Counted from the stretch's first letter, positions 1-11,031 are shown. The stretch is 64,000 nt of DNA from Clavaria fumosa (GCA_951802425.1 OX637799.1:1240001-1304000), one strand, 5' to 3'. The notes: a model not told the origin generated them from the sequence alone. A program made the numbers and translations.

Positions 1-2105
1 TCGCGTCGCTAACTCGTTCAAGAACGCGAATCCATCCTTCGTAATCGTCTTCCCCGCGCTTTGATCCGTCACCGACACAAATTCCGCCACCATCCTCCCC
101 AATTGTCGGTGATGACGCGCCTGAACCACCTCCCGTCTCAGTCTCGCCACCACCCCCGCTTTCACAAGGCGCTGTCGCTCCACCGACCCCGCACCCGCAC
201 CCGTACCTGCACCTGCCACCACCGCCGGTATCTGCTCCTTGTCCGACGACCCACGTACACGTAACGTCCGTACAGGCACGCCGTCCCCTTTCGGGTTTGG
301 GCTCGGGCTCGGGTCCGACGCGAGCCGCTTGCCCAGCGCGTCTAAGAACGCACACCCCTCCCGCGTCAGCATCCGCGAGCTGTTCGTCCCCTCCAACACG
401 CCCGCAAACCGCGACACCAGCTCCGACAGCGCCACACTTCCCCGCACCTTCGACACAGACCTCGTCAACCGCCGCAGGCGCTCCGCTTTGGGGGCGTCCC
501 TCCCCCGTCGCACGACCGCCTCTGCGGCCTGAGGCGGCGGCGGCTGCTCTTCCTTTTCTTTCTTCTCCACTGGCGATGACCTGCCGCTGCTAATGAGAAC
601 GAACACCTCCGTCTTCTTGACAGGCTTGTTCTTTGCCTTCTCCGCATCTCCCTTCTTCTCTATGTTATTGGCAGGGCGCGCGACGTCATTTTGGTTCTGT
701 CGTTCACCGAACACCTTCCGTTTTTTCTCGTCCGGTTCAACAAGACCCAGTTGCATGAGGAGCTGTGCAAGGACGTCAGGGTCAGCCTCAGCCCGCACAG
801 GAGCCTTCTTTGCTCGCAGCTGCACTTGCCGCGGCATCACCTGCGAAGAGAGCGTGTCAATCCCCAAAGACAAAGAAAATGTCTCAAACACTCACCAAGG
901 GCTCAACCGGGGGCCAGATGAACGCCTCGCTCGTAGGCAAGCCTTCCTCAACCATCAGGTCCATGAGTCTCCCCACCCACTGCCCATAGCTCGGGCGCTC
1001 CGCGAACTTGAGCCGTCTGCAGTACCTCAAGAACTCCTCGAACACCTCCGGCAGCCCATAGCACAGGTCCTCCGGCCTCGCGCCCTGCTTCTCGCGTTTC
1101 AGGCGCGCGTGCGCTTGGTCCGTCTTCGGCACGCCGTTTCGCGTCCACGGAAGTCCCCGCGGCGTAAGTAGATGGATCAGCATAAGCGCAACCGCCTCGA
1201 GGTCATCTCGACGCGAGGGAACTGGTTCCGGGCACGAACGCGTCACCCTATGCATCGCTGTCGTGATAGCCCGCGCGTGGCGCACCTTTACCCCGGCAGT
1301 GCACAGCAACGGACGAGAACCAGTAGTTCCCAACAAATTCGCGCCCGTTGCTCCGATCCGATATGTGTTTCCGGGTATATGGGTCGAGGTAGAGTTTAGA
1401 AAATCCAAAATCAATCATGTAGATGACGTTTTCATTTCTGTTCGCAACATCTTCAACCATCCTCTCTGAAATGCGGCGGGAAATACGCACACAGTGCCCG
1501 GCGGTCCAATAACACAATTTCCCAACTGGATATCCCGATGCAAGACGCCCCTCGAATGCATGAATTCCAATCTCAAGATCTTCCACCCAAAAGAAAGGCT
1601 TCAGCGCTACGACTCAGAAAAAGAAAGAAAGAAAAACGCGTGTGCTCACAACTTGCATGCCGATGCAGCACACGCTGCGCAGGTCCAAGCAGTCCATGCC
1701 AGACTGCTTCAGCAGGCGATCGAGGCTCGGCCCGAGCAGGTCAAGCGCGAGGTAGTCCCACTGGCCCTGTACGCCCGCGGCCCACAGCGTCGGCATGCCG
1801 AGCCCGCCCTGCAGGTACGGGTAGATGTGCCGCTCGTACCGGTTCGTCGGGCACTCGTGGTCCACGTCCTGCACTTTCAGCGCCACCGCGTGCCCCGTGA
1901 AGATGTGCGACGCGTGGAAAATCGTGCCTAGCGTCAGGGATAAAGAAGACAAAAGGACGTCAGCGCCGATGGCGGACGCGCCAGCTCGTACTACACTGCG
2001 CGGTCCCCCCAGGCCCGGCCTGAAAAGGGTCGCACACTGACCTGAGAATCCCGAACCTAGTTTCTCGTACAAGTAGTAGTTTCCAATGATTTTTGGAAAC
2101 GGCAT
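1..2105 (-). CDS. Casein kinase 1-like protein kinase, divergent, C-terminus off the window edge
   Basis: Multi-exon gene whose kinase domain matches the CK1 family. The first exon (ATG at 2105) gives an N-terminus ending in the glycine-loop sequence KLGSGFSG. The intron at about 1928-2041 joins it to a segment with TGHAVALK (ATP-binding lysine). Later exons give HSRGVLHRDIQLGN, MIDFGFSKLY (DFG) and SRRDDLEAV, the CK1-specific block before helix F. The catalytic Asp of HRD is present but the usual Lys two residues later is Gln, and the CK1 activation-loop block is only loosely kept. After an intron at about 845-890 the frame stays open to base 1 and encodes a charged, low-complexity tail with two similar segments (see findings). 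CK1 kinases phosphorylate Ser/Thr in many pathways; whether this one is active is uncertain. The ATG at 2105 is preferred because the upstream in-frame codon is TTG. Confidence 0.85.
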
Positions 2106-2463
2106 GGTCAATAGTTGTGTCTCGACGTCAGAAGCCAAAGTTCAGCCAGATGCGTAATGTCGTCCCGAGCAGAGCGATCGAACCAAAAAAACCAGCGCTG
2201 AGCAATCTGATGAGTATTGGATTGAAGGCGGTATAGAAAAGCAGTCAGCAGGGTAACATCAACAGCGATGAACTGGATGAGATCAACGCTAACAAGTTCA
2301 TGAGCACGCGTTTGTGTCACGTGAGCGAGTTGATCTGTATTACGTAAATTTTGGCCCTCCAGCTTCAACGCAGCACTGTAGCACATCACTGTAGCAATAG
2401 TGCAACCCGAATTCATGCGATACTATACACTCGACTGCGAGTACTGCACCGGTATGTACTGCA
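2106..2463. other. Intergenic: CK1-like promoter and pyruvate decarboxylase 3' flank
   Basis: About 360 bp between two minus-strand genes. It should hold the 3' end of the decarboxylase transcript and the promoter of the kinase. I see no clear TATA box or repeat. Confidence 0.5.
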
Positions 2464-4952
2464 CTAGACGACTCTCACTCCCTCCATGTCCCCTGCGCTG
2501 GCGACATACATATTCGTCTTGCCGCTCAATTCTGCCTGGACTTTGAGCGCACGGGGCGCATCCATGCGCTCCATCGTGACCTCCACCAACTGCATCACCT
2601 CTGCCCTCGCGAACTGTGGACTCGCCAGCAATTTATTGAGCTCTGCCTTGGTGGACACTTTGTATGATTTCGACTCGGTCTCGTGTAGGTCACCGAGAAC
2701 ATTTAATAAGGACGTCCATTTCCTAATTTACGTAGGAGTCAGTGAATATCGAGGGAGGTTGGAGATGCCAAACCAATCGCAGATGTCATTGTATTTCCTG
2801 TCCTTGCCATGCAAGTACCTCTCAATTGTATATCCCGAGTTATTAATAAGGAAGATGATAGGCCGCAACTTGCAGCGCAACATGGTGCTCAATTCTTGGA
2901 CTGTCAGTTGTCTGTAACAAGCAATGAGTCACAGTCGCATGCTTTGTAAAGTAGCACCCACAAGCTCCCATCTCCAATAAAGAGAATTGTTCTGCCCAAT
3001 CCGATGTCCCTTGCAGCCAATGCGGCTCCGAGCGTACTTCCTGCCACAAGCTCAGTTGCACTGTATGCTATGAAACGAAGTCAACTTACCGACAGTCCAT
3101 CCGATACTTCCCCAAAGAATCTGACTAACGAACCTGGCACCCTCGGGAAGCGGGATGTCTAGGATTCCAAAGCTTGATGTTCCTGTCTCGGCAACAACGA
3201 CGTCCTTCTCTCTGAAGAATTCCCCTACGCGAGGCCAGAACCAGGTATGAGTAATGATCTTAGAATCTTCCTCTGGAACTACAGCTCGATACACCGGCAC
3301 ATGTAATTTCTCCGCACTGTCACGGAATTCACGAAGACGGGCGGTCAATTTTGGCAGCAAATGCTTCATTCCAATTCCTTCAAAGCGTGCATATCGAACA
3401 CGGATATGATCGGAGTGCAACTGGGATATAATGAGTACGGCTCCAAATATGACTTGGAGAGCTAACCTCAACAGTAGAGGTGGTAGGAATGCTATAAGTG
3501 AAATTGCCAGTATTGAAATCGCTCTTGAGTGCGCCAATAGACAAGATGAGTTTTGCGGACTCGACCTTATTTTTGATATCTGGATGGCTAATAGACCCAA
3601 CGTAAATCTGAACGAAAAAAGGTCACTAATCAAGCAACCAACATGGCACAATACGTGAGAACTTACGCCTCCGTATCTTTCGTACCGTTCGCTGACCGCC
3701 GTTTTGCCCATGGGCGAAGAGTACACAGGATATCTCGTATTTATTAACAAATCACCGAGCTCTTTTATCACATCGTGTCGGATTGCGCACGCATCCACAA
3801 GGATGACAATGTCGTGCCCAGCTGCCTTGACTAGCTTGATAATTTCGTCTAGGACAAATGCTTCTACTTCAAGGTCGTTTGCAGGTGCCGCGCGGGAAAG
3901 TGGCAGAGAAAGGCGCGTAGGGGGAATTTTGGCGTGAGCCATGTCAGTCGGGAGGGTGAGATAAACGGGGCGAGCCTCGAAAGTGACGTATCGTGAGGGA
4001 TAAGAAACTGCGGAAGCAAACATGCCGTACTGAAGTAACACACGCAGTCAAGACACGGTCAATCTCTGCAGCAGCAGTTTCTTCGTTCATAATCGTCGCT
4101 TGGGCAATCGTGAACTGTTCCGCGGCCTTTTTGTATGCTTCGTACCTGCAAAGCCTTTCAACGAGAGTTGTGACTTGAGGTTGTAGATATTACCTGCCGT
4201 CTCCAAGGGTGTGGTGAAGCATAGGCTTGACTTTCTGCTGTGTAGTAGAAGGAACTCCGACGATATGTAAGACCGGGACCATCTCCGAGAAGGCTGATGA
4301 TGTCATGATCAGACCTGAACGACATATCGTACTGTATTGACGTACCGCCAGCAATGCCGTTCATGGCACTCAACTCGCCAACCCCGAAACTACCAGTGCA
4401 ATGTCAACACGTCACTGTCACTGGCACGCTGCATAGAGCTCACGTTGTAACTACAACACCGATACAGTGTGCCTTGATGCGCGCATAGCCATCAGCAGCA
4501 TATGCAGCATTCAATTCGTTGCTGTGTGGTTAAGTTAAACACACGAACGATTCTTGATGAGCAGAATGGCGTACCAACAGCCAATCCACTCAATGGTCGG
4601 GTGATCTTCGACCAGGTCCTGACATTGCGGCTTAGCTCTAGTTGCAGGTTGTACGCGCGAGACACACAAGAAAGCCTATGTAGACAATTGGCCGTGGATG
4701 AGACAGACTTCGAGATGATCTTCCAGCACTTACCGAGATTGAAATCACCGGGGACACCAAACATGGCCTGCGTATCTGAATTATCTTCCCGGACGCATCA
4801 CAGCGGAAATGGGTGCTCACTTTGACACCGATCTGTTGCAGCCTAGTCAAGAGGTACTGCCCTATGGTAATTTTATTGGCGGTTTCGCCGTGTTTAAGAG
4901 TTTGCATTTCAGCACGAAGGCGGGATACTTCATCTTGCAATGCTGCTGTCAT
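2464..4952 (-). CDS. Pyruvate decarboxylase (thiamine diphosphate enzyme)
   Basis: Converts pyruvate to acetaldehyde and CO2 in fermentation; cytosolic. Read on the minus strand through about eight introns, the exons give in order: [24 protein letters not shown]; a block with [14 protein letters not shown] (cofactor Glu region); [22 protein letters not shown] (the His-His pair of the family); the central domain with SSPMGK; then [12 protein letters not shown] and, after an intron, LTVQEL...[10 protein letters not shown], which together form the GDG-N thiamine diphosphate motif. The C-terminus is at 2464. The start at 4952 (ATG before [15 protein letters not shown]) is the first good ATG; a longer in-frame extension upstream starts only with TTG. 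The N-terminal ~20 residues before the conserved fold look like a short helical extension. No stop or missing catalytic block is apparent, so the gene looks functional. It is divergent from eS19, with 185 bp between the start codons. Confidence 0.9.
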
Positions 4953-5137
4953 GTTGAAGGGAAGGACGACGAACTCGCCTACAGCGCCGTAATCGCCCCA
5001 TGCAATGACGTCGTCTGACCTTATCTCAGTCACGTGGAACAAATGCTCACGTAATAACTATACAGCCCTTTTCAGCCACAGTTAGTTTGACATTGTTACA
5101 ACGAACTCAACGCCGAAAGCAATTCAAACGCACCAAG
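4953..5137. promoter_or_regulatory. Short shared promoter region between pyruvate decarboxylase and eS19
   Basis: Only 185 bp separate the divergent start codons, so both promoters must lie in or overlap this segment. I see no clear TATA box. Confidence 0.5.
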
Positions 5138-5778
5138 ATGCCTGGCGTTCGAGATATCAGGTCCGTGTTTGCTAATGCATGCTGCATCGCAAGCTCATGC
5201 TTCTCGCAGCGCGGACGCTTTCATCGCCGCCTACTCTTCCCATCTGAAACGCTCGGGGAAGCTTGAAGTGCCTGCTTGGGTTGACATTGTCAAGACTGGG
5301 TCGTTCAAGGAACTCGCCCCATATGACCCGGATTGGTATTATGTCCGTGCGGGTGTGTCGTATTCTTGCTCCCAGCTTTTGGCAGCAGCAAACTCATGCA
5401 TGATTCCTTGCTGGTCGTTTACTCTCCCTGATCTCTCCCTGATCAGCCGCCGTCGCACGCCACATATATCTGCGGAAAGACGTGGGCATTGGCGCACTCG
5501 CTAAGCTGCACGGTGGCCGCAAGCGCCGCGGCAACCGACCATCGCATCACGCGAACGCATCATATGGCGTACAACGACGAGTATGCCAGGCTTTAGAGAA
5601 AATCGGCGTTCTCGAAAAGTCTGCAAACGGCGGCCGGCGAATCACGCAAGATGGTCAGCGTGACCTCGATCGCATCGCGACAGCTGTCGTGGAAGCGGAT
5701 AGGAATGCGATAGATGAAGAGGACGAGGAGGAGGCAGAAGCACCAGAAGCACCAGAAGCAGCAGAAGAAAACGAGTAG
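5138..5778 (+). CDS. RPS19: 40S ribosomal protein eS19 with an acidic C-terminal tail
   Basis: Three exons fit well: 5138-5160, 5210-5352 and 5447-5778, giving about 165 residues. The protein contains the eS19 signatures [61 protein letters not shown] and QRDLDRIA. It is a structural protein of the small ribosomal subunit needed for pre-rRNA maturation. Introns are 49 and 94 bp; the first lies 23 nt after the ATG, a common place in fungal ribosomal protein genes. The unusual part is the tail after the last conserved helix: about 20 residues rich in Glu, Asp, Ala and Pro ([16 protein letters not shown]), encoded by a small GAA-GCA-CCA repeat. Most eS19 proteins end within a few residues of the QRDLDRIA helix. 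Confidence 0.93.
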
Positions 5779-6068
5779 TCGTCTGTTTACTGTCTGCACT
5801 TATCTTATCCTCCTTTCTCCATGCCATTCATGAGCGCATCGCAGTCATCCCGTCGCCCCAACCCACAGAGAGAAGCGCGTGTGGCGCTATGCAGAATTTC
5901 CGAAGCAACTGCGAGTCAAACACAGCATCGGATGCATGGCATTACCGTGTACATCGAACGAAATGCTAAAATACCTGTTAAAATCATTCCAGCTTGAGAC
6001 AACTCCAACATGAAGTGGCACCATATGCAGGTTAATCTCTCACAAAGCTAGGCCAACTGAGCGGCATT

Positions 6069-7755
6069 TCATCTACCTGAACCGACCTCGACCTCGACTG
6101 TCCCAAAATGCTTTAAGAACCTGCCCCATATTGGGCGTCCCTGCGTTTCCCCAACGGCGACAGGCCACAAGACCCTCGCCACTCCATCCGGGAACCCGAG
6201 CGGGCAGGTCTGCGTCGCCTTCTGGAATTCAGGTGCGGCACTCATATAACCTGGATCGACGCTATTCATTGCGACGCGTCGCGTGTTCCACGCCCGCGAG
6301 GCTTCCGTCTCCGTCAGCATGTTCAGCGCGGCCTTTGAGATGTTGGTGTGGACGTGGTGGCCGCCCTTCGCGCGGCTACCGGGGCGCGACTCGAAGATGC
6401 CCTCTCGCGAAGAGACATTCACAATGTAGCCAAGGGGTTTGCCTGATGAGGTGCCTGGGTTACCGGATCCGCAGTCAGAAGCGAAGGCACCGTCCGTTGC
6501 TCGATCTCCTCTGCCGTCGTCCGACGACTGCGCGGGGTGCAACTCCGCGCCACAAAGAATGAATGGCACAAAAGCATTGACAGAGTGAGCTGTGATCATA
6601 TCCTCGTACGGGATATCAGAGAGGCCTTGAACCCAGGACGATTTCTGATGAGCGCCAACCACTTGAATCGACTGGTTCTCGGGCCCTTCTTTGGGACGGT
6701 GAGAATTGCTGCGGGTGTTCTCCTCTAGCATCGGACGAGTTATACCGCCTCTTACCCTCGGCATACTGCTCGCGCAGTTTCGCCTCTCTAACTAAGGCAG
6801 TCTCTTCGGTACGTAAGGAGTCCGTCAGGGTCTGGGCTGCATTGTTGACAAGTAAATATAGGTGGCCCTCTCCTTCGCCCTGTTCACCTAGCAGGTTTTT
6901 CACCGCGGCGACGAGTCCGAACGCGTCTCTCGCCGTGCGAAAATCCGCGCCGACAATCCGAAGCCTTTCCGACCACTCGTCAAAGTCAACTTCCGCGCGG
7001 TAGCGCCTTTCCGCATCTAAAGGGTATCGCGTTGACACGATGATCCTTGCCCCGCAGCGCAGAAGCCGTAAGGCGCAATGGAAACCGAGGTTCACGCGGC
7101 CCCCGGTGACGACCGCTATTTTACCGTGCAAATTGAGATTTCTCGGAAGTGAAATGCTAGATTCGGCCAGATTGAAGAGACCACAAGGCTCGCATAGCGA
7201 GTAGTACAGCGAGTGTGAACGTTTAATGGCGAAGCGGCAGATGTAACACTTGGAAAACTGCCGGCGCGTCTCATTTTCATGTGGGGGTGCTTGAGGAGGA
7301 GCCTGTGAAGACAGCCTCTTTTTAATGACCGAAATGACCAGCTCTAGCGGACTCGCCGCTGTTACAGTTTCGACATCGCCTGGGACGTAGAGAATTTTCT
7401 CGAGAACTCTAAGAGCAGCCTCGAGGTCGCAGGCAGGAAGGGACGGATCCGAAGTGGTGGCCGTATCGACATCATATCGCGCCGTTGTGCCTGATTGGGC
7501 GAAATGATCCCTGAGTCCTTGGACGATGCTCGTATACCAGAGGCGCCGGACGGATTTGGAGATGAATGCACCTGGTGCTGTATCTACATCAGCGAGGTGC
7601 TGGGGTATGGCGTCTGCCAGCGGCGATGGCCCAAGTGGAAGGTAAAGCGCAAGCGGACTTGCCCGGAGGCCTAGCTTGCACAGTTTTTGATCACGCCGGA
7701 GGCAGGCGGCGAGGTACTGAGGACTCTGACCATCGATGTGCATTTCGTCGCTCAT
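6069..7755 (-). CDS. Short-chain dehydrogenase/reductase with a Cys-rich N-terminal extension
   Basis: Two exons with an intron at about 6730-6762 give a protein of roughly 550 residues, about twice a classical SDR. The first ~190 residues have no family I recognise but end in a four-Cys segment, CYICRFAIKRSH followed by CEPCG, that could bind zinc. The Rossmann half follows: KIAVVTGGRVNLGFH (TGxxxGxG-like), VNNAAQ, and NVSSREG with the catalytic Ser. The YxxxK motif is changed: the expected Tyr is Thr in HTNISKAALNM, with the Lys kept. I recall this TN-SKAALNM form from other members of a eukaryotic SDR subgroup, so the change may be old and tolerated; substrate unknown. The start is the ATG at 7755; the upstream in-frame codon is GTG. 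Confidence 0.8.
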
Positions 7756-7991
7756 ACAGTAGTAGCGTTGCTGCGACTCCACGGGTTGGTCAGGGCAGCT
7801 GGCACTGCACTCTCGCGCGTCCCAGTTCAGATCAAATTCACGGATACACTACTGTTGGTTCGTAAATCCTGCTCCTCAGCTACCCTGAGACTGTTTGTGC
7901 CGAGGACTTGTGTACTAGAACCACGCATACATATTACCAAAGCTCCGAGCACTAGCATAAGGAAAGCGGGGACGTAGAGGCCAACCTGGCT

Positions 7992-8610
7992 CTATCTTCC
8001 ACCAAGAGCACCAGTGCCGGAAATCGAGGTCTGAGGACTCAACAAGTTGACGACGGTCGCGGCGCTCTCCTGACTCCGCCGCAACCGCTCGTAGAGCGCG
8101 GAGGTATCGCGTAGAATCGCGTCTGGGTTCAGCTTGTCACCCACGAGGGCTTCCACCAATGTATTACTGGAAGTCATTGGCAACAGTGGCAATGATCCTA
8201 TCCCTGTCTGACGAAGTAGGTCGACCAGAGCGTGCAGATCCTGCTTGAGCGTGATCATATAGGCTGAGTGAGAACGGACCCAATCAGGCATAGGACTATA
8301 TTTTAAAGGTGTTACGTACTTTCAGTCTGAGCAGGGCTGGCGCCTATTTGATAGGCATGGCATCTGCGCATTATATTAAATTCCTGTTTTACTTCTCTTA
8401 CAAAACGGCTTACAAACGGCGAACGGCTCACATCTTGGAAAGAACATCTCTTGCCAGTCCCTGCACTCTCAAAACTTGTGAATGAGCGAGGTGAAGATTT
8501 TGCTTGAACAAATCAGGCGAGTTTGGTTCCGTGATGGTATGCGTTGGAGATTGTTCTGGTATTGACAAAGGCAGGAAGGAATATTGGCCTTGCAGCTGTT
8601 GAGGAATCAT
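7992..8610 (-). CDS. Small protein of unknown function
   Basis: Two exons. The ATG at 8610 sits in a strong context (GCCACCATG). An intron from about 8432 down to 8294 (GTGAGC...ATATAG) joins an N-terminal part rich in Gln, Pro and Ser to a longer helical part containing LKQDLHALVDLLRQTGIG and DTSALYERLRRSQESAATVV. The total is about 160 residues. The second half is predicted from its heptad-like Leu spacing to be helical, perhaps a coiled coil, as in small subunits of transcription or trafficking complexes. I cannot assign a family. It lies upstream of and on the same strand as the SDR gene, with about 235 bp between the coding parts. Confidence 0.6.
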
Positions 8611-8701
8611 GGTGGCAGGTCTTCCACTCACGTGATGACTGCTGACAACGTCACGTCACTGCTTGCTGAAGACAGGCATACCTGATCTTTGCAGGCAACT
8701 A

Positions 8702-8850
8702 AGAGTGCATCCGGCAGCAATTCTGCATGCAGCAATTTCTGTGCGAAATCTCAATCTGGCACTTGCTTGATTGAGACAGAGTTTCACAATTTGAGATTTG
8801 AGTAGTAGCATGTGAATGCAAATGTTGTTGTAGTTGTCACAGCATTCATG
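8702..8850 (+). mobile_element. MITE-like end, first copy
   Basis: About 150 bp that recur as a direct repeat with scattered changes at 11032-11180. Both start AGAGTGC preceded by TA and share blocks such as CAATTTCTGTGCGAAATCTC. The end also appears inverted at 11860-11887. After 8850 this copy loses similarity, so it is probably an element cut off by later insertions. Confidence 0.6.
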
Positions 8851-9020
8851 ACCAGCTTAATACAGTGTAAAAAATTATAATAAATGGTGCTATTTTTTTT
8901 TAAATTTGTAGGCCTCAAAAATGGTTTCACATATTGTAAAAAATTTTGAATTTATTTATAAAAGATTATTTCACATATCCAAGGCAAGAAAAGTTGGTTG
9001 GAAAATACAAAATTTATAGG

Positions 9021-9187
9021 GTTGAATTTGTCTCAGCAATAAATGCAGAAGAAAATTTTGAATAATTTTGAATAATTCTCCTTTGAAAATACTTTGAGCC
9101 AGCACCAGTCAAAGTATTTTCAAAGGAGAATTATTCAAAATTATTCAAAATTTTCTTCTGCATTTGTTGCTGAGACAAATTCAAATC
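9021..9187. repeat. Hairpin with ~77-bp arms (MITE-like)
   Basis: The left arm (9021-9097) and right arm (9109-9187) are reverse complements with about one mismatch; the loop is 11 nt (9098-9108). The stem is AT-rich and includes CTCCTTTGAAAATACTTTGA. Surrounding AT-rich DNA (8870-9245) may be part of the same element, but I could not fix its ends. Confidence 0.75.
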
Positions 9188-9244
9188 ATCATATTTAAAA
9201 TTTTATTATATAATAATACTACCCAAAAAATTGGATGAAGAAAT

Positions 9245-10923
9245 TAAAATGTGGGTGCTGATTGATCATGTGATCGGAGGCTGCTGCGACCTGGCGCTCT
9301 AACGGGTACCCAATTAGGGTTGGTGCTGATGGTGGCACTGCCCATCAGCGCCCACATTGCCATATTTGGCTGTACTCCTCCAAAGTGATAGTCACGGGCT
9401 TCGCAACCTTTGTGAGTGGTCCTGTGCTCTCCCTTCGTCACCCCATGACTTGGGAAGTGGACTAAGCCTTATTAAGGACAGACTGAGGCCAGATGGAGTA
9501 TAAGAGGTCTATTATTAGTATCTAGTGTTGCCACAGTTCGGTTAATTTCGGTTAACCGAACTCAAACCGATCTCAAATAAAATCTGTAAAATCGCAGAAA
9601 AATTAGAGTAGGTTTAAAATATGTGTAGAAATCTCCAGAAATATTTCCATAATTTTACAGAATTTATTGAAGTTTTAAAAGCATCGGTTTGAGTTCGGTT
9701 AACCGAAATTAACCAAACCGTGGCAACACTATTAGTATCAATTCATTATCCTGAGATAGGATAAGTGGGATTGAGAGCAGTACAAACAGACTAAGGTCGC
9801 GATCGAGCGCCGGAAAGTCGCGAAAACGATCGTGGGCAATTGTGGGGCATTCCCCCACATTCTCCAGGTGTTGGATCACCAACATTGAGTCATTATGACT
9901 CATTATGAATATTTTTAGATTATGTCAAACCTTCGAAGTGAAATAACTTGTTAAGAAAACAAGTTAAAATTATGAATCCTTCTGAGGATATAACGTCCCA
10001 TTTATCCTCAATTATGAATATAAAGACTACCTTTTATATTCAGTAGTTATTGAGCTATTCATTATTTACTGTAAATAGAAAGTAGTCGAATTTCAGTATA
10101 AATATGCGGTGGAATCTTGCGTTCCACATTGCATTTTATAACCCACAAGTCGAGTGACGCTCTCCAAATGAGACCTAAGCCATAGCTGGGCTAGCTCAGA
10201 AGCTATAACCTATTTAGTATAGTTAAGGATAAAAATCTGATTATACTAAATAAAGTAATTGCTGGTTGAGGACTTAGTCTGACTAAGCGATTATGGTATC
10301 ATTAGACAGCCGGACTTCGCGTCTATCGGAAGGCAAAAGCTCCCCTTGACCAGTCGGTTATTCATCGAGTTATGAATATTCTGATTAAGTGTACAATGTC
10401 CTGTACTGTACATAAGATCAGTCTATTCATACAAAGGTATGTTTAGTGAATAACTAGAGAACCAGTGAGAATCAAGGGATGGTTTATAGAGCTGGAGTGC
10501 TCTAAATAACCAGGGAAATTTCATGGTTCCTTCACCCTAATTCTCTGGCCTTTGGTTAACTAGTTATTCAATGTTTATTCTTAAACCTCACATATTGAAT
10601 TGGCCTGAGTAGTTAATACTTATAGACTGGTCAGCTATTGAGGCATGGTGCTGACCTGTGGGTCACCACTAGGTCAAGGCAAACCCATGAGGGTCAATAG
10701 CTAAAGCTATAGGTTATGGCTACCAGGTTACTAACTAATAATATCTTGCCCAAAGCAATGCCCTGCTGAATGTCTTGGTTTCAGTACATTTGGCAGGAAG
10801 GTGTGGAATTGACTAGCCTACTAGTCCTGTAGGCTAGACTGTAAAGGGAATTGTGGAACTGTCTGAGTCATCCTGACTCTCAGTGACTCATTTCCATTTG
10901 CATCCAGTACCAGATCCATAACA
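9245..10923 (+). mobile_element. Truncated copy of a long non-coding LTR-like element
   Basis: Homologous along its length to the right part of 18749-20739: shared blocks include a paired stop-like hairpin around GAGTCATTATGACTCA, a segment near GGACTTAGTCTG, TGTACTGTACAT, and the right end CCAGTACCAGATCCATAACA at 10923. The left end lacks the TGTTAGGATG start seen in the other copy, so the 5' ~450 bp are missing or replaced. No coding capacity is visible. A 209-bp hAT-type element sits inside. Confidence 0.65.
9523..9731. mobile_element. hAT-type non-autonomous element (209 bp)
   Basis: Terminal inverted repeats of about 45 bp start TAGTGTTGCCAC and contain TTCGGTTAACCGAA. The element is flanked by an 8-bp duplication, TTAGTATC, at 9515-9522 and 9732-9739. 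An 8-bp duplication and TAGTGTTG-type ends are known hAT hallmarks. No coding capacity. It lies within the truncated long LTR-like copy. Confidence 0.85.
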
Positions 10924-11031
10924 GCAGCGCCACTGACGAAACTTAGTGGCTGCATGTCGTCAATTGCACCACATCAAAGGAGATGTGGGACTCCTGGAAA
11001 TGAGTACACCAGGAAAATCAGCAGAAAATTA

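Noticed and set aside
465..647. Arg-rich minus-strand frame in the CK1 tail
   Set aside because: Out of frame with the continuous tail read from the splice acceptor at about 845; it is a shadow frame of GC-rich coding sequence.
9042..9180. CRISPR-like or phage-like repeat arrays
   Set aside because: The repeats are single hairpins or short tandem copies without regular spacers, and the genome is eukaryotic.
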